Assembly: GCF_001672895.1 (NCBI RefSeq)
Contig: NZ_LZKP01000080.1
Coordinates: forward strand, 1 to 64,000
Direction: 5' to 3'
Length of the DNA: 64,000 nt
From: Mycobacterium sp. E740
GTDB taxonomy: Bacteria > Actinomycetota > Actinomycetes > Mycobacteriales > Mycobacteriaceae
Part shown: positions 36,253-46,077 of the stretch, one piece after another
How positions within the stretch are numbered: position 1 is the first letter of the stretch
Layout: each line of letters begins with the position of its first letter
Notes under the pieces: generated by a model
Databases searched by the model: none
The model's input: only the letters and a program-made list of their open reading frames with translations
What the model was told of the DNA's origin: nothing
Program-made: the position numbers and the translations under genes

Positions 36253-38401
36253 CCGCTTCGGCTGGAGCAGGTTTCGGGTACAGCAGCTCCAGCTCGCCGA
36301 GGTGGGCCGCGACGGTCACCAGTGGCAGTGCGGCAGCCACCGCGAGTTCGTCGTCGGTCGCTTCGGCTCGCAGCGCTGTCACGAAATCGTCGCTGATCGC
36401 GGCCGGCAGATCGGCCGTGCCACCGGCGGCGCGCGCGCAGATAGCCTCGACGTGCGATTCCAACACGGCTCGTGTCCGCGAGTAGATCCCGAGCGGTGGC
36501 GGGACGACGTCGGCGATCAGCTCGGCCGCAGCCCGCAGCCTGATCGCCCGGTTGGCCGACCGGACGGCAGGCGCGCGAATGTCGGTGGGGCCGCTACCCT
36601 CCGAAAGGAACTGTCGCACAGCATCATCCACGGTCCGCGACGCCTCGAGTGCGTCGTGGCTCAGCGCAAGCACCCGGCCGGCGGCCTCCTCGGAGGCACC
36701 GCGAGTGACGCGCAGCACGGCAGCGTCGAGGAATGTCGCGCCGACGGCGAATGCGTCGTCGATGGCACGGGACAGACGAACGCCTGTGCCGCGCGGCCAC
36801 AACAGCACCGACACCACCACGCCGACCAGAGCTCCGACGATGACGTCCTCGACGCGGATCAACCCGACACTCCAACCCGTCGGGGCGATGAGGTTGAAGA
36901 TGATCAACACCATCATCGTGAAGGCGGCCTGGCCGGCGATGAATGACGCCACCTCGGGCACGAAGGCGGAACCGAAGGCCACCACCGGCAGCAGCATCCA
37001 CATGACGACCGGTTCCACGCCGACGAGTTCGATGAGCCCGACGCCCAGCAGGAATCCGAGCCCCGTGCCCGCCACCGCCCGCAGCACTCGGGTGCCGGTG
37101 GTGAGCGCGCTGCTGCGCAACACCGACATCGCACCCAGCACCACCCAGAAGCCGTGCTCAAGAGGGAAAAGGTGAGTGACGGCCACTGCCATCGCCAAGC
37201 CGAGGCCGGTGCGAAGGCTGTTGCGCAGCACCACCGCCCGGGTGGCGAGCAATCCACGCGTGATCGCGGCGACGGCCGTCGTCTCCGGCATCACCCAGTC
37301 CGCGGTACCAGTTTTCGGCAGCCGACGACCCAGCACGCGCGCCCACACCGGACGAGCGTCTGCGGCCGCAGCGTTGCGGATGATCCGGCCCGTTACCCCG
37401 ACGGTCGCGGAGAAAGTGCGCCGCCCCAACAACTCTCGTCCGACGGCGACCGCGGCCGCGTCGTCCGATGACGCCAGGATCTCGACGATGTCCTCGCGGT
37501 ACCGCCCCTGCGCGATGGACCGCAGTTCGCTCAGCGCCTCGTTGAGATCGACGCTGTGCGCGCCGCGCCGGGACGGGTCGGAGATGCGCAGCACCGCAGC
37601 GGAATCCCGCAACACGCGGATCAGCGAATCCCGCATGTCGCCGAGCAGTCGCCCGGTGTCGTCGGTGATCCGGTCGGCCAGCCAGCCGAGATCGTCGACC
37701 ACGCGGACGAGCGCGCGGCTGCCCGCGGTGAGCGCGACCGGGCGGAAGTCCGCGCTCAGGAACGTCTCCCAGAGCCGGTTCATCGCCCGGGTGGCATCCT
37801 TCGCGGCCGCCGTGCCCGCGAGGCAGTCGGCCAACCGGTTGCACACCCGCGCGGCGTCGCCGCGCAGCTCGTCGTGGTGTCGCGGCGGCAGGACGAACAA
37901 CGCGGCGGGCACACAGACCGCGAGCGCGATGAGCCAGCCGAGCAGCCGATCGGGGATCGGGCCCACCGGCGTACAGGCGGGCAGCACGAACGTCAGCAGC
38001 GTGGCGCGCTGTCCGGCGGCGATGATCTCGCTCAGCACCCCGGAGAACGTCACGACCACGCCCAGGACGAACATCACCGCGACGCTCAACCACGGGTGCG
38101 GAGACACCAGCGTGCCCAGAGTGATGAGGATGGCGCCGTTGCAGGCCAGCCCGCCGTAGGCGAGCGCGCGAGCCGGGCGGTTGCCGGGAAAGTCGACGAG
38201 GATCAGCAGCGCGACCGAACCGAAGATCGTGAACATCGGGGTCTGCGAGCCGCCACCGACCGCGAAGCTGACCGCCGCGGCGATCGGTAACACCAGGGCC
38301 GCCCGGGTCGCGCGACGCAGCGCGTCGAACTCGGGATCGCGCCGGCGCAGGCGGTCGATCACGCTGCGTCGCACGGAGGCGACGACCCTGGTGCGCGACA
38401 A
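36233..38401 (-). CDS. FUSC-family membrane protein (aromatic acid exporter-like)
   Basis: Protein of 722 residues with two membrane bundles of about six helices each (first in about residues 30-190, second in about 390-540) around cytosolic helical regions. The second bundle contains GLGFLLGVGLIELVGVEP and VLLWPRGTGVRLSRAIDD. This is the FUSC/YccS architecture; members export aromatic acids or other compounds, but no substrate can be assigned. TTG start at 38401 is supported only by frame. It is preceded by a TetR gene 15 bases upstream, probably its local regulator. Confidence 0.82.
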   Translation of the reverse strand: MSRTRVVASVRRSVIDRLRRRDPEFDALRRATRAALVLPIAAAVSFAVGGGSQTPMFTIFGSVALLILVDFPGNRPARALAYGGLACNGAILITLGTLVSPHPWLSVAVMFVLGVVVTFSGVLSEIIAAGQRATLLTFVLPACTPVGPIPDRLLGWLIALAVCVPAALFVLPPRHHDELRGDAARVCNRLADCLAGTAAAKDATRAMNRLWETFLSADFRPVALTAGSRALVRVVDDLGWLADRITDDTGRLLGDMRDSLIRVLRDSAAVLRISDPSRRGAHSVDLNEALSELRSIAQGRYREDIVEILASSDDAAAVAVGRELLGRRTFSATVGVTGRIIRNAAAADARPVWARVLGRRLPKTGTADWVMPETTAVAAITRGLLATRAVVLRNSLRTGLGLAMAVAVTHLFPLEHGFWVVLGAMSVLRSSALTTGTRVLRAVAGTGLGFLLGVGLIELVGVEPVVMWMLLPVVAFGSAFVPEVASFIAGQAAFTMMVLIIFNLIAPTGWSVGLIRVEDVIVGALVGVVVSVLLWPRGTGVRLSRAIDDAFAVGATFLDAAVLRVTRGASEEAAGRVLALSHDALEASRTVDDAVRQFLSEGSGPTDIRAPAVRSANRAIRLRAAAELIADVVPPPLGIYSRTRAVLESHVEAICARAAGGTADLPAAISDDFVTALRAEATDDELAVAAALPLVTVAAHLGELELLYPKPAPAEAAKPGAA

Positions 38402-38416
38402 CCCCGTTGCCTGTCG

Positions 38417-38983
38417 CTACTCGGTGCCGGGAACCGACCCGACGCGCCCGGAGTCGAGTGCCTGGGCGAACTGGTCGGCGGCCCACCGCAGCGCCTCGGC
38501 GTCGCGCGGCAGCGTCGTCTGCTCGTATCCGACCAGCAGATAGACCGCCCACGAGGCGAACCGCTGCGCCTGCCGTGCGTCTTGGAGCACCTCGAACGCC
38601 GATTCGTACATCACGTCGAAGCGCTGTTGATCGACCGCCACCTGTACCGCGTGCACGTGCGCATCGAGCGAGCTCCACACGCGGATGGCGGCCTCCGCGC
38701 CGTGCGGCAGTTCGAGGGCGGACTGGATCAGTGCGTCGATGCGGCGCCACGGGTCGGATTCGCCGCGCACCGCTTCGATGACGCGCACGGTCCGGACCTG
38801 AGTCCAGTGCGAGAGCAGTTCCCGGGTGTATGCCGACCAGTTAGGGAAGTAGTGATAGAACGATCCGGTCGTCACGCCGAGGCGGTTACACACCTCTGCC
38901 AGCTTCAGGCCGCCGTAGCCCAGGTCGGCGAGGATGTCGAGACCAGTCTCGAAGTAGCCCTCGCGCGATACGACGCCCGCCAT
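38417..38983 (-). CDS. TetR-family regulator
   Basis: Protein of 188 residues. The N-terminal HTH (YFETGLDILADLGYGGLKLAEVCNRLGVTTGSFYHYFPNW) is clear, with SFYHYF as the recognition helix; the C-terminal ligand domain is unrelated to known types by eye. ATG at 38983. It lies just upstream of the FUSC gene on the same strand and probably controls it. A short inverted repeat (AGTTC-N9-GAACT) lies 12 bases before the start. Confidence 0.88.
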   Translation of the reverse strand: MAGVVSREGYFETGLDILADLGYGGLKLAEVCNRLGVTTGSFYHYFPNWSAYTRELLSHWTQVRTVRVIEAVRGESDPWRRIDALIQSALELPHGAEAAIRVWSSLDAHVHAVQVAVDQQRFDVMYESAFEVLQDARQAQRFASWAVYLLVGYEQTTLPRDAEALRWAADQFAQALDSGRVGSVPGTE

Positions 38984-38995
38984 GGACGGGACACT

Positions 38996-39014
38996 AGTTC
39001 TTCGGATGCGAACT
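38996..39014. promoter_or_regulatory. Possible TetR operator between divergent regulators
   Basis: AGTTC (38996-39000) and GAACT (39010-39014) form an inverted repeat with a 9-base centre, 12 bases from the 38983 start and about 75 bases from the opposite TetR start. The arms are only 5 bp, so chance cannot be excluded. Confidence 0.35.
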
Positions 39015-39091
39015 TCTCTAGGTAAAGCGTTCGGCGGAGCCTTTATCAGGCATCGTCCGGTGGCACCAGTGACGTATGGCACAATTTGACC

Positions 39092-39727
39092 GTGCCGCAT
39101 ACGGCGAGTAGGGGTCCGGGCCGTCCCCCCGCAGCGAAGGCCGCCGAGACGCGAGAGCGCATCATAGGAGCCGCTCGCGAGGTCTTCAGCGAACTCGGGT
39201 ACGACGCTGCCACCTTCCAGGCGATCGCGGTCCGCTCAGATTTGACGCGCCCGGCGATCAACCACTACTTCGCGAGCAAGCAGGTGCTGTGGCGAGAAGT
39301 CGTCGTGCAGACCAACGCCGCCATCGTCAGCGCCGGAAAGGCCCGCGCTGAGAGCGAGTCGAATCTGCTCAACCGGCTGTCGGCATATTTCACGGCGGCG
39401 ATGCAGGCAGACTCCGAGGAGCGTTCGGCCGCAGCATTTCTCGTGACGTCCGTTTTGGAGGCGCAACGCCATCCGGAGCTGAGCGACTCGGAGCACGACT
39501 CGCTCAGGCACTCCCGCGAGTTCGTGGCATGGGCGGTCAACGACGCGATCGAGCGCGGTGAGCTGACCACCGACACCGACGTCGGCTCGCTGGTGGAGAT
39601 GCTGGTCGCGGTGATGTGGGGGATGGGTTTCTACGCCGGCTTCGTCGGCACCCACGAAGAGCTCAAGGCCGTGATGCAGCAATTCGAGCTGCTGCTGTCG
39701 AACAACCTCTGGCGGCTGCGGGACTGA
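39092..39727 (+). CDS. TetR-family regulator
   Basis: Protein of 211 residues. The N-terminal HTH (RERIIGAAREVFSELGYD, then TRPAINHYFASKQVLWREV) is followed by an all-helical ligand domain. GTG at 39092 was chosen over TTG at 39086. It is divergent from the other TetR and 76 bases upstream of a methyltransferase gene. The arrangement recalls Rv0144 next to Rv0145/Rv0146 (from memory). Ligand unknown. Confidence 0.88.
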   Translation: MPHTASRGPGRPPAAKAAETRERIIGAAREVFSELGYDAATFQAIAVRSDLTRPAINHYFASKQVLWREVVVQTNAAIVSAGKARAESESNLLNRLSAYFTAAMQADSEERSAAAFLVTSVLEAQRHPELSDSEHDSLRHSREFVAWAVNDAIERGELTTDTDVGSLVEMLVAVMWGMGFYAGFVGTHEELKAVMQQFELLLSNNLWRLRD

Positions 39728-39779
39728 TCGCGGCGGTCAGCGGCGGTGAGATGCCGCACACTTCGTATAGAACACCTAA

Positions 39780-40739
<960 letters not shown>

Positions 40740-40761
40740 GGCGCGAGCTCTTCTGGGCGGT

Positions 40762-40780
40762 CCAACTGGTTGGTTAGGAT
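40762..40780 (+). promoter_or_regulatory. Dyad and -10 hexamer upstream of the aldehyde dehydrogenase operon
   Basis: CCAAC-TG-GTTGG (40762-40773) is a 12-base dyad, followed at once by TAGGAT (40775-40780), which fits the TANNNT -10 pattern. A purine-rich RBS (GGAAGGA) lies just before the ATG at 40815. The dyad closely matches the sequence upstream of the TetR gene at 59434 (CCAAC-CA-GTTGA, 59379-59390). Confidence 0.6.
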
Positions 40781-40814
40781 CGGGTCATTCCTCGGGTCAG
40801 GAAGGACTCCCACC

Positions 40815-42215
40815 ATGACCACCGATATCGCCGCGCCGGCACAAGCCGCCGAAGACATCCCCGGCGTCGTCCGCCGACTGCGCGACACGTTCAAGACCGG
40901 GCGGACCAAGAGCCTCGACTGGCGCAGAGAGCAGCTCAAAGCGATGGAGCGGCTCGTCATGGAGAACGAGCAGGCGATCGCCGCCGCGCTCGAGCAGGAC
41001 CTCGGCCGCAAACCGTTCGAGGCCTGGCTGGCTGACATCGCCAGCGTGGCCGGTGAGGCCAAGGACGCGGCGAAAAACGTCCGCAAGTGGACCAAGCGCA
41101 AGTACCGGATGCTCGAGATGTCGCAGCTGCCGGGCCGCGGCTGGGTGGAGTACGAGCCGTTCGGCACGGTGCTGATCATCGGCGCGTGGAACTTCCCGTT
41201 CGCGTTGACGCTGGGGCCGGCAGTCGGTGCGATCGCTGCGGGCAACACCTTGGTGCTCAAGCCGTCGGAGGTGGCGCCGGCGTCGTCGGCGCTGATGGCC
41301 GAACTGGTGCCGCGCTACCTCGACAACGATGCGATCGCGGTGATCGAGGGCGACGGCAGCGTCAGCCAGGAGCTCATCGCGCAGGGCTTCGACTATCTGC
41401 TTTACACCGGCGGCACCGAGATCGGCCGCAAGGTGTACGAGGGCGCGGCGCCGCACCTGACGCCCGTCACGCTTGAACTCGGCGGCAAGAGCCCGGTGAT
41501 CGTGTCGGCCGACGCCGACCTCGACGTCGCAGCCAAGCGCATCGCCTGGACCAAGCTGATCAACTCCGGCCAGATCTGCATCGCGCCCGACTACGTGCTG
41601 GCCGACGCGAAGATCCGCGACGAGCTGGTCGGCAAGATCAAGGCGGCGGTGGAGACGTTCGAGTCGAAGGATCCCGACGGCAAGCGCATCGTCAACGAGC
41701 GTCACTTCGACCGGCTGACCAGCGCGCTGGCCGCGACCAAGGGCGACGTCGTGATCGGCGGCGGCTCCGACGCGTCCAAGATCAGCATCCAGCCCACCGT
41801 CGTCGTCGACCCCGACCCCGCGGAGCCGCTGATGACCGACGAGATCTTCGGCCCGATCCTGCCGATCATGACGGTCCAATCACTCGATGACGCAATAACT
41901 TTCGTCAACTCGCGGCCCAAGCCGCTGGCCGCCTACCTGTTCACCAAGACCAAGAGCATCCGCGAGCGCGTGGTCAAGGAGGTCTCCGCGGGCGGCATGG
42001 TGGTCAACCATCTGCTGTTCCACTTCGCGACGAACAAGCTGCCGTTCGGTGGCGTGGGCCCGTCCGGCATGGGGGCGTACCACGGCAGGTTCGGTTTCGA
42101 GACGTTCAGCCACAAGAAGACCGTGATGACCAAGCTGACCCGACCCGACGTCGGCGCCTTCATCTATCCCCCGTATACAGAGAAGGCTTGGAAGCTCGCC
42201 AGACGGCTGTTCTAA
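40815..42215 (+). CDS. Aldehyde dehydrogenase
   Basis: Protein of 466 residues of the ALDH superfamily (class 3-like by length). It contains NFPFALTLGPAVGAIAAGN, LELGGKSPVIVS (general base Glu region) and NSGQICIAPDYVL with catalytic Cys255. It oxidises aldehydes to carboxylic acids with NAD(P). It opens an operon with an SDR, a quinone oxidoreductase and a HAD protein, recalling Rv0147-Rv0149. A dyad overlaps its promoter. Confidence 0.93.
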   Translation: MTTDIAAPAQAAEDIPGVVRRLRDTFKTGRTKSLDWRREQLKAMERLVMENEQAIAAALEQDLGRKPFEAWLADIASVAGEAKDAAKNVRKWTKRKYRMLEMSQLPGRGWVEYEPFGTVLIIGAWNFPFALTLGPAVGAIAAGNTLVLKPSEVAPASSALMAELVPRYLDNDAIAVIEGDGSVSQELIAQGFDYLLYTGGTEIGRKVYEGAAPHLTPVTLELGGKSPVIVSADADLDVAAKRIAWTKLINSGQICIAPDYVLADAKIRDELVGKIKAAVETFESKDPDGKRIVNERHFDRLTSALAATKGDVVIGGGSDASKISIQPTVVVDPDPAEPLMTDEIFGPILPIMTVQSLDDAITFVNSRPKPLAAYLFTKTKSIRERVVKEVSAGGMVVNHLLFHFATNKLPFGGVGPSGMGAYHGRFGFETFSHKKTVMTKLTRPDVGAFIYPPYTEKAWKLARRLF

Positions 42216-42237
42216 GGCGAATCTAGAAAGGAACCCC

Positions 42238-43101
42238 ATGCCAGGAGTGCAGGATCGCGTCATCGTCGTCACCGGGGCCGGAGGCGGGCTCGGACGGGAG
42301 TACGCGTTGACCCTCGCCCGGGAGGGCGCCAGCGTCGTCGTCAACGACCTCGGCGGTGCGCGCGACGGCACCGGCGCGGGCCACAACATGGCCGACCAGG
42401 TGGTCAGCGAGATCAAGGACGCCGGTGGCCGGGCCGTGGCGAACTACGACTCCGTCGCCGAACCCGAGGGCGCCGAGAACATCATCAAGACCGCGATCGA
42501 CGAGTTCGGCAAGGTCGACGGGGTGATCTCGAACGCGGGCATCCTGCGCGACGGCACGTTCCACAAGATGGAGTTCGCGAACTTCGACGCCGTGATCAAG
42601 GTGCACCTGTACGGCGGCTACAACGTGATCCGCGCGGCGTGGCCGCACTTCCGGGAGAACAACTTCGGGCGGGTCGTGGTCGCGACGTCCACCAGCGGTC
42701 TGTTCGGCAACTTCGGCCAGGCCAACTACGGCGCCGCCAAGCTCGGCCTGGTCGGGATGATCAACACGCTGGCCCAGGAGGGCGCGAAGTACAACATCAA
42801 GACCAACGCGGTCGCGCCGATCGCGGCGACCCGGATGACGCAGGACATCCTGCCGCCGGAGGTCTTCGAGAAGCTCACCCCCGAGTACGTGGCGCCCGTG
42901 GTGGCTTACCTGATGAGCGAGGAATTGCCCGACACCGCTTCGGTTTTCGTCGTCGGCGGCGGCAAGGTGCAGCGCACCGCGCTGTTCCAGAACGAGGGCG
43001 TCACGTTCTCCGAGGTGCCCTCGGTCGACGACATCGCCGCGAAGTGGGGCGAGATCACCGACCTTTCGGCGGCGCAGCGGGCCACCTTCAGCCTCGGCTG
43101 A
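42238..43101 (+). CDS. Short-chain dehydrogenase/reductase (HSD17B4-like)
   Basis: Protein of 287 residues with cofactor motif VVTGAGGGLGREYALTLA, ISNAGILRDG (NAG), catalytic Ser in VATSTSGLFG and NYGAAKLGL (YxxxK). Sequences of this type are the 3-hydroxyacyl/17-beta-hydroxysteroid family of SDRs. It has the usual purine-rich RBS (AAAGGA) before the ATG and lies between ALDH and quinone reductase genes. Probable substrate is a fatty or steroid-derived hydroxyacyl compound, not proven. Confidence 0.92.
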   Translation: MPGVQDRVIVVTGAGGGLGREYALTLAREGASVVVNDLGGARDGTGAGHNMADQVVSEIKDAGGRAVANYDSVAEPEGAENIIKTAIDEFGKVDGVISNAGILRDGTFHKMEFANFDAVIKVHLYGGYNVIRAAWPHFRENNFGRVVVATSTSGLFGNFGQANYGAAKLGLVGMINTLAQEGAKYNIKTNAVAPIAATRMTQDILPPEVFEKLTPEYVAPVVAYLMSEELPDTASVFVVGGGKVQRTALFQNEGVTFSEVPSVDDIAAKWGEITDLSAAQRATFSLG

Positions 43102-43107
43102 GCCTGC

Positions 43108-44070
43108 ATGAAAGCGCTTGTCGCGCAGCAGCTCACCGGGCCCGCCGGCCTGGCCTACACCGACGTGGACGATGTTGGCGGCGATGACGTCGTCGTCGTC
43201 GACGTCGGTGCGGCCGGGGTCAGCTTCCCCGACCTGTTGCTGCTGCGCGGCGAGTACCAACTGAGGTTGGAGCCGCCGTTCGTCCCCGGCATGGAGGTCG
43301 CCGGGGTGGTGCGATCGGCGCCGTACGAGTCGGAGTTCAAACCCGGTCAACGGGTGACCGCGCTGTCCATGCTGGGCGCGTGGGCCGAGCGGGTGGTGGT
43401 GCCGGCGGCCAACCTCACGCACACTCCCGACGATCTGGACGACGCGGAATCGGTTGCGCTGCTGGGCAACTACCAGACGATGTACTTCGCGCTGGCCAAG
43501 CGTGGCGCACTGCGGCCCGGCGAGACTGTGCTGGTGCTGGGGTCCGCGGGCGGCGTCGGCACTGCGGCCGTGCAGATCGCGAAGGCGCTGGGCGCCAAGG
43601 TGATCGCGATGGTGCACCGGCCGCAGGGAGTCGAGTTCGTCGAATCGCTCGGCGCAGATGTGGTGCTCCCGCTCACCGACGGCTGGCTAGAGGCGGTCAA
43701 GGAGGCGACCGACGGCCGGGGCGTCGATCTGGTGGTCGATCCGGTCGGCGGCGAGGCTTTCGACGACGCGATCCGTGCGCTCGCCGTCGAGGGCCGGCTG
43801 CTGGTGATCGGCTTCGCCGCCGGCGGGATCCCGACCGTCAAGGTGAACCGGCTGCTGCTGCGCAACGTCTCGGTGATCGGTGTCGGCTACGGCGAGTACG
43901 TCAATCGCAAGCCCGGCTCCCAGGCGGTGTTCGAGTTCGGCGTCGCGCAACTGGTCAAGGCCGGCTTGCGGCCCCCGCCGCCGGTGCGCTTTCCGTTGTC
44001 GCGGGGTGCTGAAGCGCTGCAGGCGCTGGCGGACGGCGCAGTGCTCGGCAAGGTCGTGCTGGAGCCGTAG
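43108..44070 (+). CDS. NADPH:quinone oxidoreductase (MDR family)
   Basis: Protein of 320 residues of the zinc-free medium-chain dehydrogenase/reductase type. It contains GAAGVSFPDLLLLRGEY, GMEVAGVVRS, VLVLGSAGGVGTAAVQIAK (Rossmann nucleotide loop) and VDLVVDPVGGEAF. It probably reduces quinones or enones with NADPH. It lies seven bases after the SDR and directly before the HAD gene (adjacent stop and start), so operonic. Confidence 0.92.
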   Translation: MKALVAQQLTGPAGLAYTDVDDVGGDDVVVVDVGAAGVSFPDLLLLRGEYQLRLEPPFVPGMEVAGVVRSAPYESEFKPGQRVTALSMLGAWAERVVVPAANLTHTPDDLDDAESVALLGNYQTMYFALAKRGALRPGETVLVLGSAGGVGTAAVQIAKALGAKVIAMVHRPQGVEFVESLGADVVLPLTDGWLEAVKEATDGRGVDLVVDPVGGEAFDDAIRALAVEGRLLVIGFAAGGIPTVKVNRLLLRNVSVIGVGYGEYVNRKPGSQAVFEFGVAQLVKAGLRPPPPVRFPLSRGAEALQALADGAVLGKVVLEP

Positions 44071-44784
44071 GTGCCCGAGGCGTTGGCGTTCGACGTGTTC
44101 GGGACGGTGGTCGACTGGCGTTCGAGCATCGTCCGCGAGCTCGAGCAGTTCGGCCGAACCCATGGCGTGCAACGGGATTGGGCCGCATTCGCCGACGACT
44201 GGCGGGCCGGTTACCCGCCCGCGATGGATCGCGTGCGACGCGGTGAGCTGCCGTGGACCAAGATCGACAGCCTGCACCGGATGATCCTCGTCGACCTGCT
44301 CGAGCGGACGGGCATCGCGGTCGGCGACGACGACATCGACCACCTGAACCGGGCATGGCACCGGCTCGACCCCTGGCCGGACGTCGTCGACGGCCTCACG
44401 CGGCTGAAGGCCCGCCATGTCATCACGACGCTGTCCATCGGAAACATGTCGCTGCTGACCAACATGGCCAAGCGCGCCGGCCTGCCGTGGGACTGCGTGA
44501 TCTCTGCAGAACTGTTCCGCCACTACAAGCCCGACGCGCAGGCGTACCTCGGCTGCGCCGAGATGCTCGACGTGGCGCCCAGCGAGCTCATGTTGGTGGC
44601 GGCGCACGCGAGTGATCTGCGCGGCGCGAAACGCGCAGGGTTGATGACGGCGTATGTCGACCGGCCGCTGGAGTACGGTGCCGGCCGGCGCCGCCCGTCG
44701 AAGATTGACGACGGGGAGTTCGACGTCATGGCGACTGATTTCGGCGACCTGGCGGACCAGCTGGAACGCGGGATTTGTGAGTGA
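44071..44784 (+). CDS. HAD-family haloacid dehalogenase-like hydrolase (type II)
   Basis: Protein of 237 residues with nucleophile motif FDVFGTVVDWR (Asp8), TTLSIGNMSLLTNMA (motif II), KPDAQAYLGCAEML (motif III) and acidic motif IV region VAAHASDLRGAKRAG. The length and pattern fit haloacid dehalogenases (L-2-haloacid type). The GTG start directly follows the quinone reductase stop. Its stop lies within an inverted repeat. Substrate unknown. Confidence 0.88.
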   Translation: MPEALAFDVFGTVVDWRSSIVRELEQFGRTHGVQRDWAAFADDWRAGYPPAMDRVRRGELPWTKIDSLHRMILVDLLERTGIAVGDDDIDHLNRAWHRLDPWPDVVDGLTRLKARHVITTLSIGNMSLLTNMAKRAGLPWDCVISAELFRHYKPDAQAYLGCAEMLDVAPSELMLVAAHASDLRGAKRAGLMTAYVDRPLEYGAGRRRPSKIDDGEFDVMATDFGDLADQLERGICE

Positions 44785-44820
44785 AAACAGTCGCTGCGCG
44801 AGCGGAATCACTCACAAATC
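44772..44820. repeat. 13-bp inverted repeat spanning the HAD stop codon
   Basis: GATTTGTGAGTGA (44772-44784) and TCACTCACAAATC (44808-44820) are perfect inverted arms with a 23-base centre that itself has CGCT/AGCG. The left arm includes the HAD TGA stop. It may act as terminator or regulator; no T-tract follows. Confidence 0.7.
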
Positions 44821-44839
44821 GCGGAGGTAGCGTGGGGGT

Positions 44840-45565
44840 ATGACGCCAGCGCTGGAACGGGCACTCGAACTCTTCACCGATCCGCCGTCGCATCCCGACG
44901 TCAGCAAGGGTTATCTGGACCTGCTGGGCAACGGGGCCTCGACCGGCGAGACGCCGCCGAAGAACAGCGGGTTGATCCAGGCGGCATGGGCGTCCGGTCC
45001 GGGGTCGATGCTCTACGACCACGCGCAGGCGTTGGCCCGCAGGTTCGTCGGGGCGTGGCAGCTGCCGATCGACTGGCTCGACATCCCCGAAGGGGCCGTC
45101 GCGCTCGACATCGGCAGCGGCCCAGGCAACGTGACCGCAGCGCTGGCGCGCGCCGCCGGGCCGGACGGGCTGGCCGTCGGCATCGACATCTCCGAACCGA
45201 TGCTCAACCGGGCGGTGCGCGCTCAGACCGCGCCGAACATCTGTTTCCTGCGGGCCGACGCGCAGCAGCTGCCGTTCCGGAAAGAGTCCGTCGACACGGT
45301 GACCTCACTGGCGGTGCTGCAACTGATCCCCGAGCCGTCCACGACGGTCGCGGAGATGTCCCGGGTGCTGCGGCCGGGCGGCCGGATCGCGATCATGGTG
45401 CCGACGGTGGGCAGCCTGCCGGCGCCGCTGCGCCTGTTGTCCAGCGGCGGGGCGCATTTCTTCGGCGAGGACGACCTCGGGGACCTGTTCGAACAACACG
45501 GTTTCGTCGGCGTGCGCACCAAGACCCTCGGCAACGTTCAGTGGGTCCGCGCCCGGCGACCGTGA
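44840..45565 (+). CDS. SAM-dependent methyltransferase (class I)
   Basis: Protein of 241 residues with SAM-binding loop ALDIGSGPGNVTAALARA, GIDISEPML, FLRADAQQLPFRKESVDTV and VLRPGGRIAIMVP. These are the motifs of ubiquinone/menaquinone-type small-molecule methyltransferases. The N-terminal 70 residues are helical. Substrate unknown. It lies after the HAD gene and before a DUF456 gene. Confidence 0.9.
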   Translation: MTPALERALELFTDPPSHPDVSKGYLDLLGNGASTGETPPKNSGLIQAAWASGPGSMLYDHAQALARRFVGAWQLPIDWLDIPEGAVALDIGSGPGNVTAALARAAGPDGLAVGIDISEPMLNRAVRAQTAPNICFLRADAQQLPFRKESVDTVTSLAVLQLIPEPSTTVAEMSRVLRPGGRIAIMVPTVGSLPAPLRLLSSGGAHFFGEDDLGDLFEQHGFVGVRTKTLGNVQWVRARRP

Positions 45566-45582
45566 GGCGATAGCTTGGTGCC

Positions 45583-46068
45583 ATGAGCTCCGGCGGCGTC
45601 GTCCTGGTAGCGCTGGCGATCGCCGTCGGACTGGTGGGCATACTCCTCCCCCTGCTGCCGGGAACCCTGCTGGTGTTCGGGGCGATCGCCGTCTGGGCCG
45701 TCGTCGAGCACAACACGACCGGATGGGTGACGCTCGGGGTCGTCACCGCGCTGCTCGGCGCCTCGTTGTTGGTCAAGTACACCTGGCCGGTGAAACGCAT
45801 GCGGGCTGCCGACGTCCGCACGCTGAGCCTGGTGGCCGGGGCGGCGCTGGGAATCGTCGGGTTCTTTGTGATCCCCGTCCTCGGCCTGGTGATCGGCTTC
45901 GTGCTCGGTATCTACCTCGCCGAATTGGCCACTCGGCGCGACCGGCGGCTGGCGTGGGCCTCGACGAAGCATGCGCTCAAGGGGGTCGCCCTCTCGGTCG
46001 GCGTCGAAATGGCAGGCGCGCTGCTCGCCACGGTCGTTTGGGCTATCGGGGTGTACTTGACGCAGTAA
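45583..46068 (+). CDS. DUF456 small membrane protein
   Basis: Protein of 161 residues with about four to five membrane helices (VVLVALAIAVGLVGILLPLL; LLVFGAIAVWAVV; VTLGVVTALLGASLLV; LGIVGFFVIPVLGLVIG). The Gly-rich turns and basic loop (ATRRDRRLAW) are typical of DUF456. Role unknown. It lies 17 bases after the methyltransferase and is probably co-transcribed. Confidence 0.85.
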   Translation: MSSGGVVLVALAIAVGLVGILLPLLPGTLLVFGAIAVWAVVEHNTTGWVTLGVVTALLGASLLVKYTWPVKRMRAADVRTLSLVAGAALGIVGFFVIPVLGLVIGFVLGIYLAELATRRDRRLAWASTKHALKGVALSVGVEMAGALLATVVWAIGVYLTQ

Positions 46069-46077
46069 CTTGCTTCA

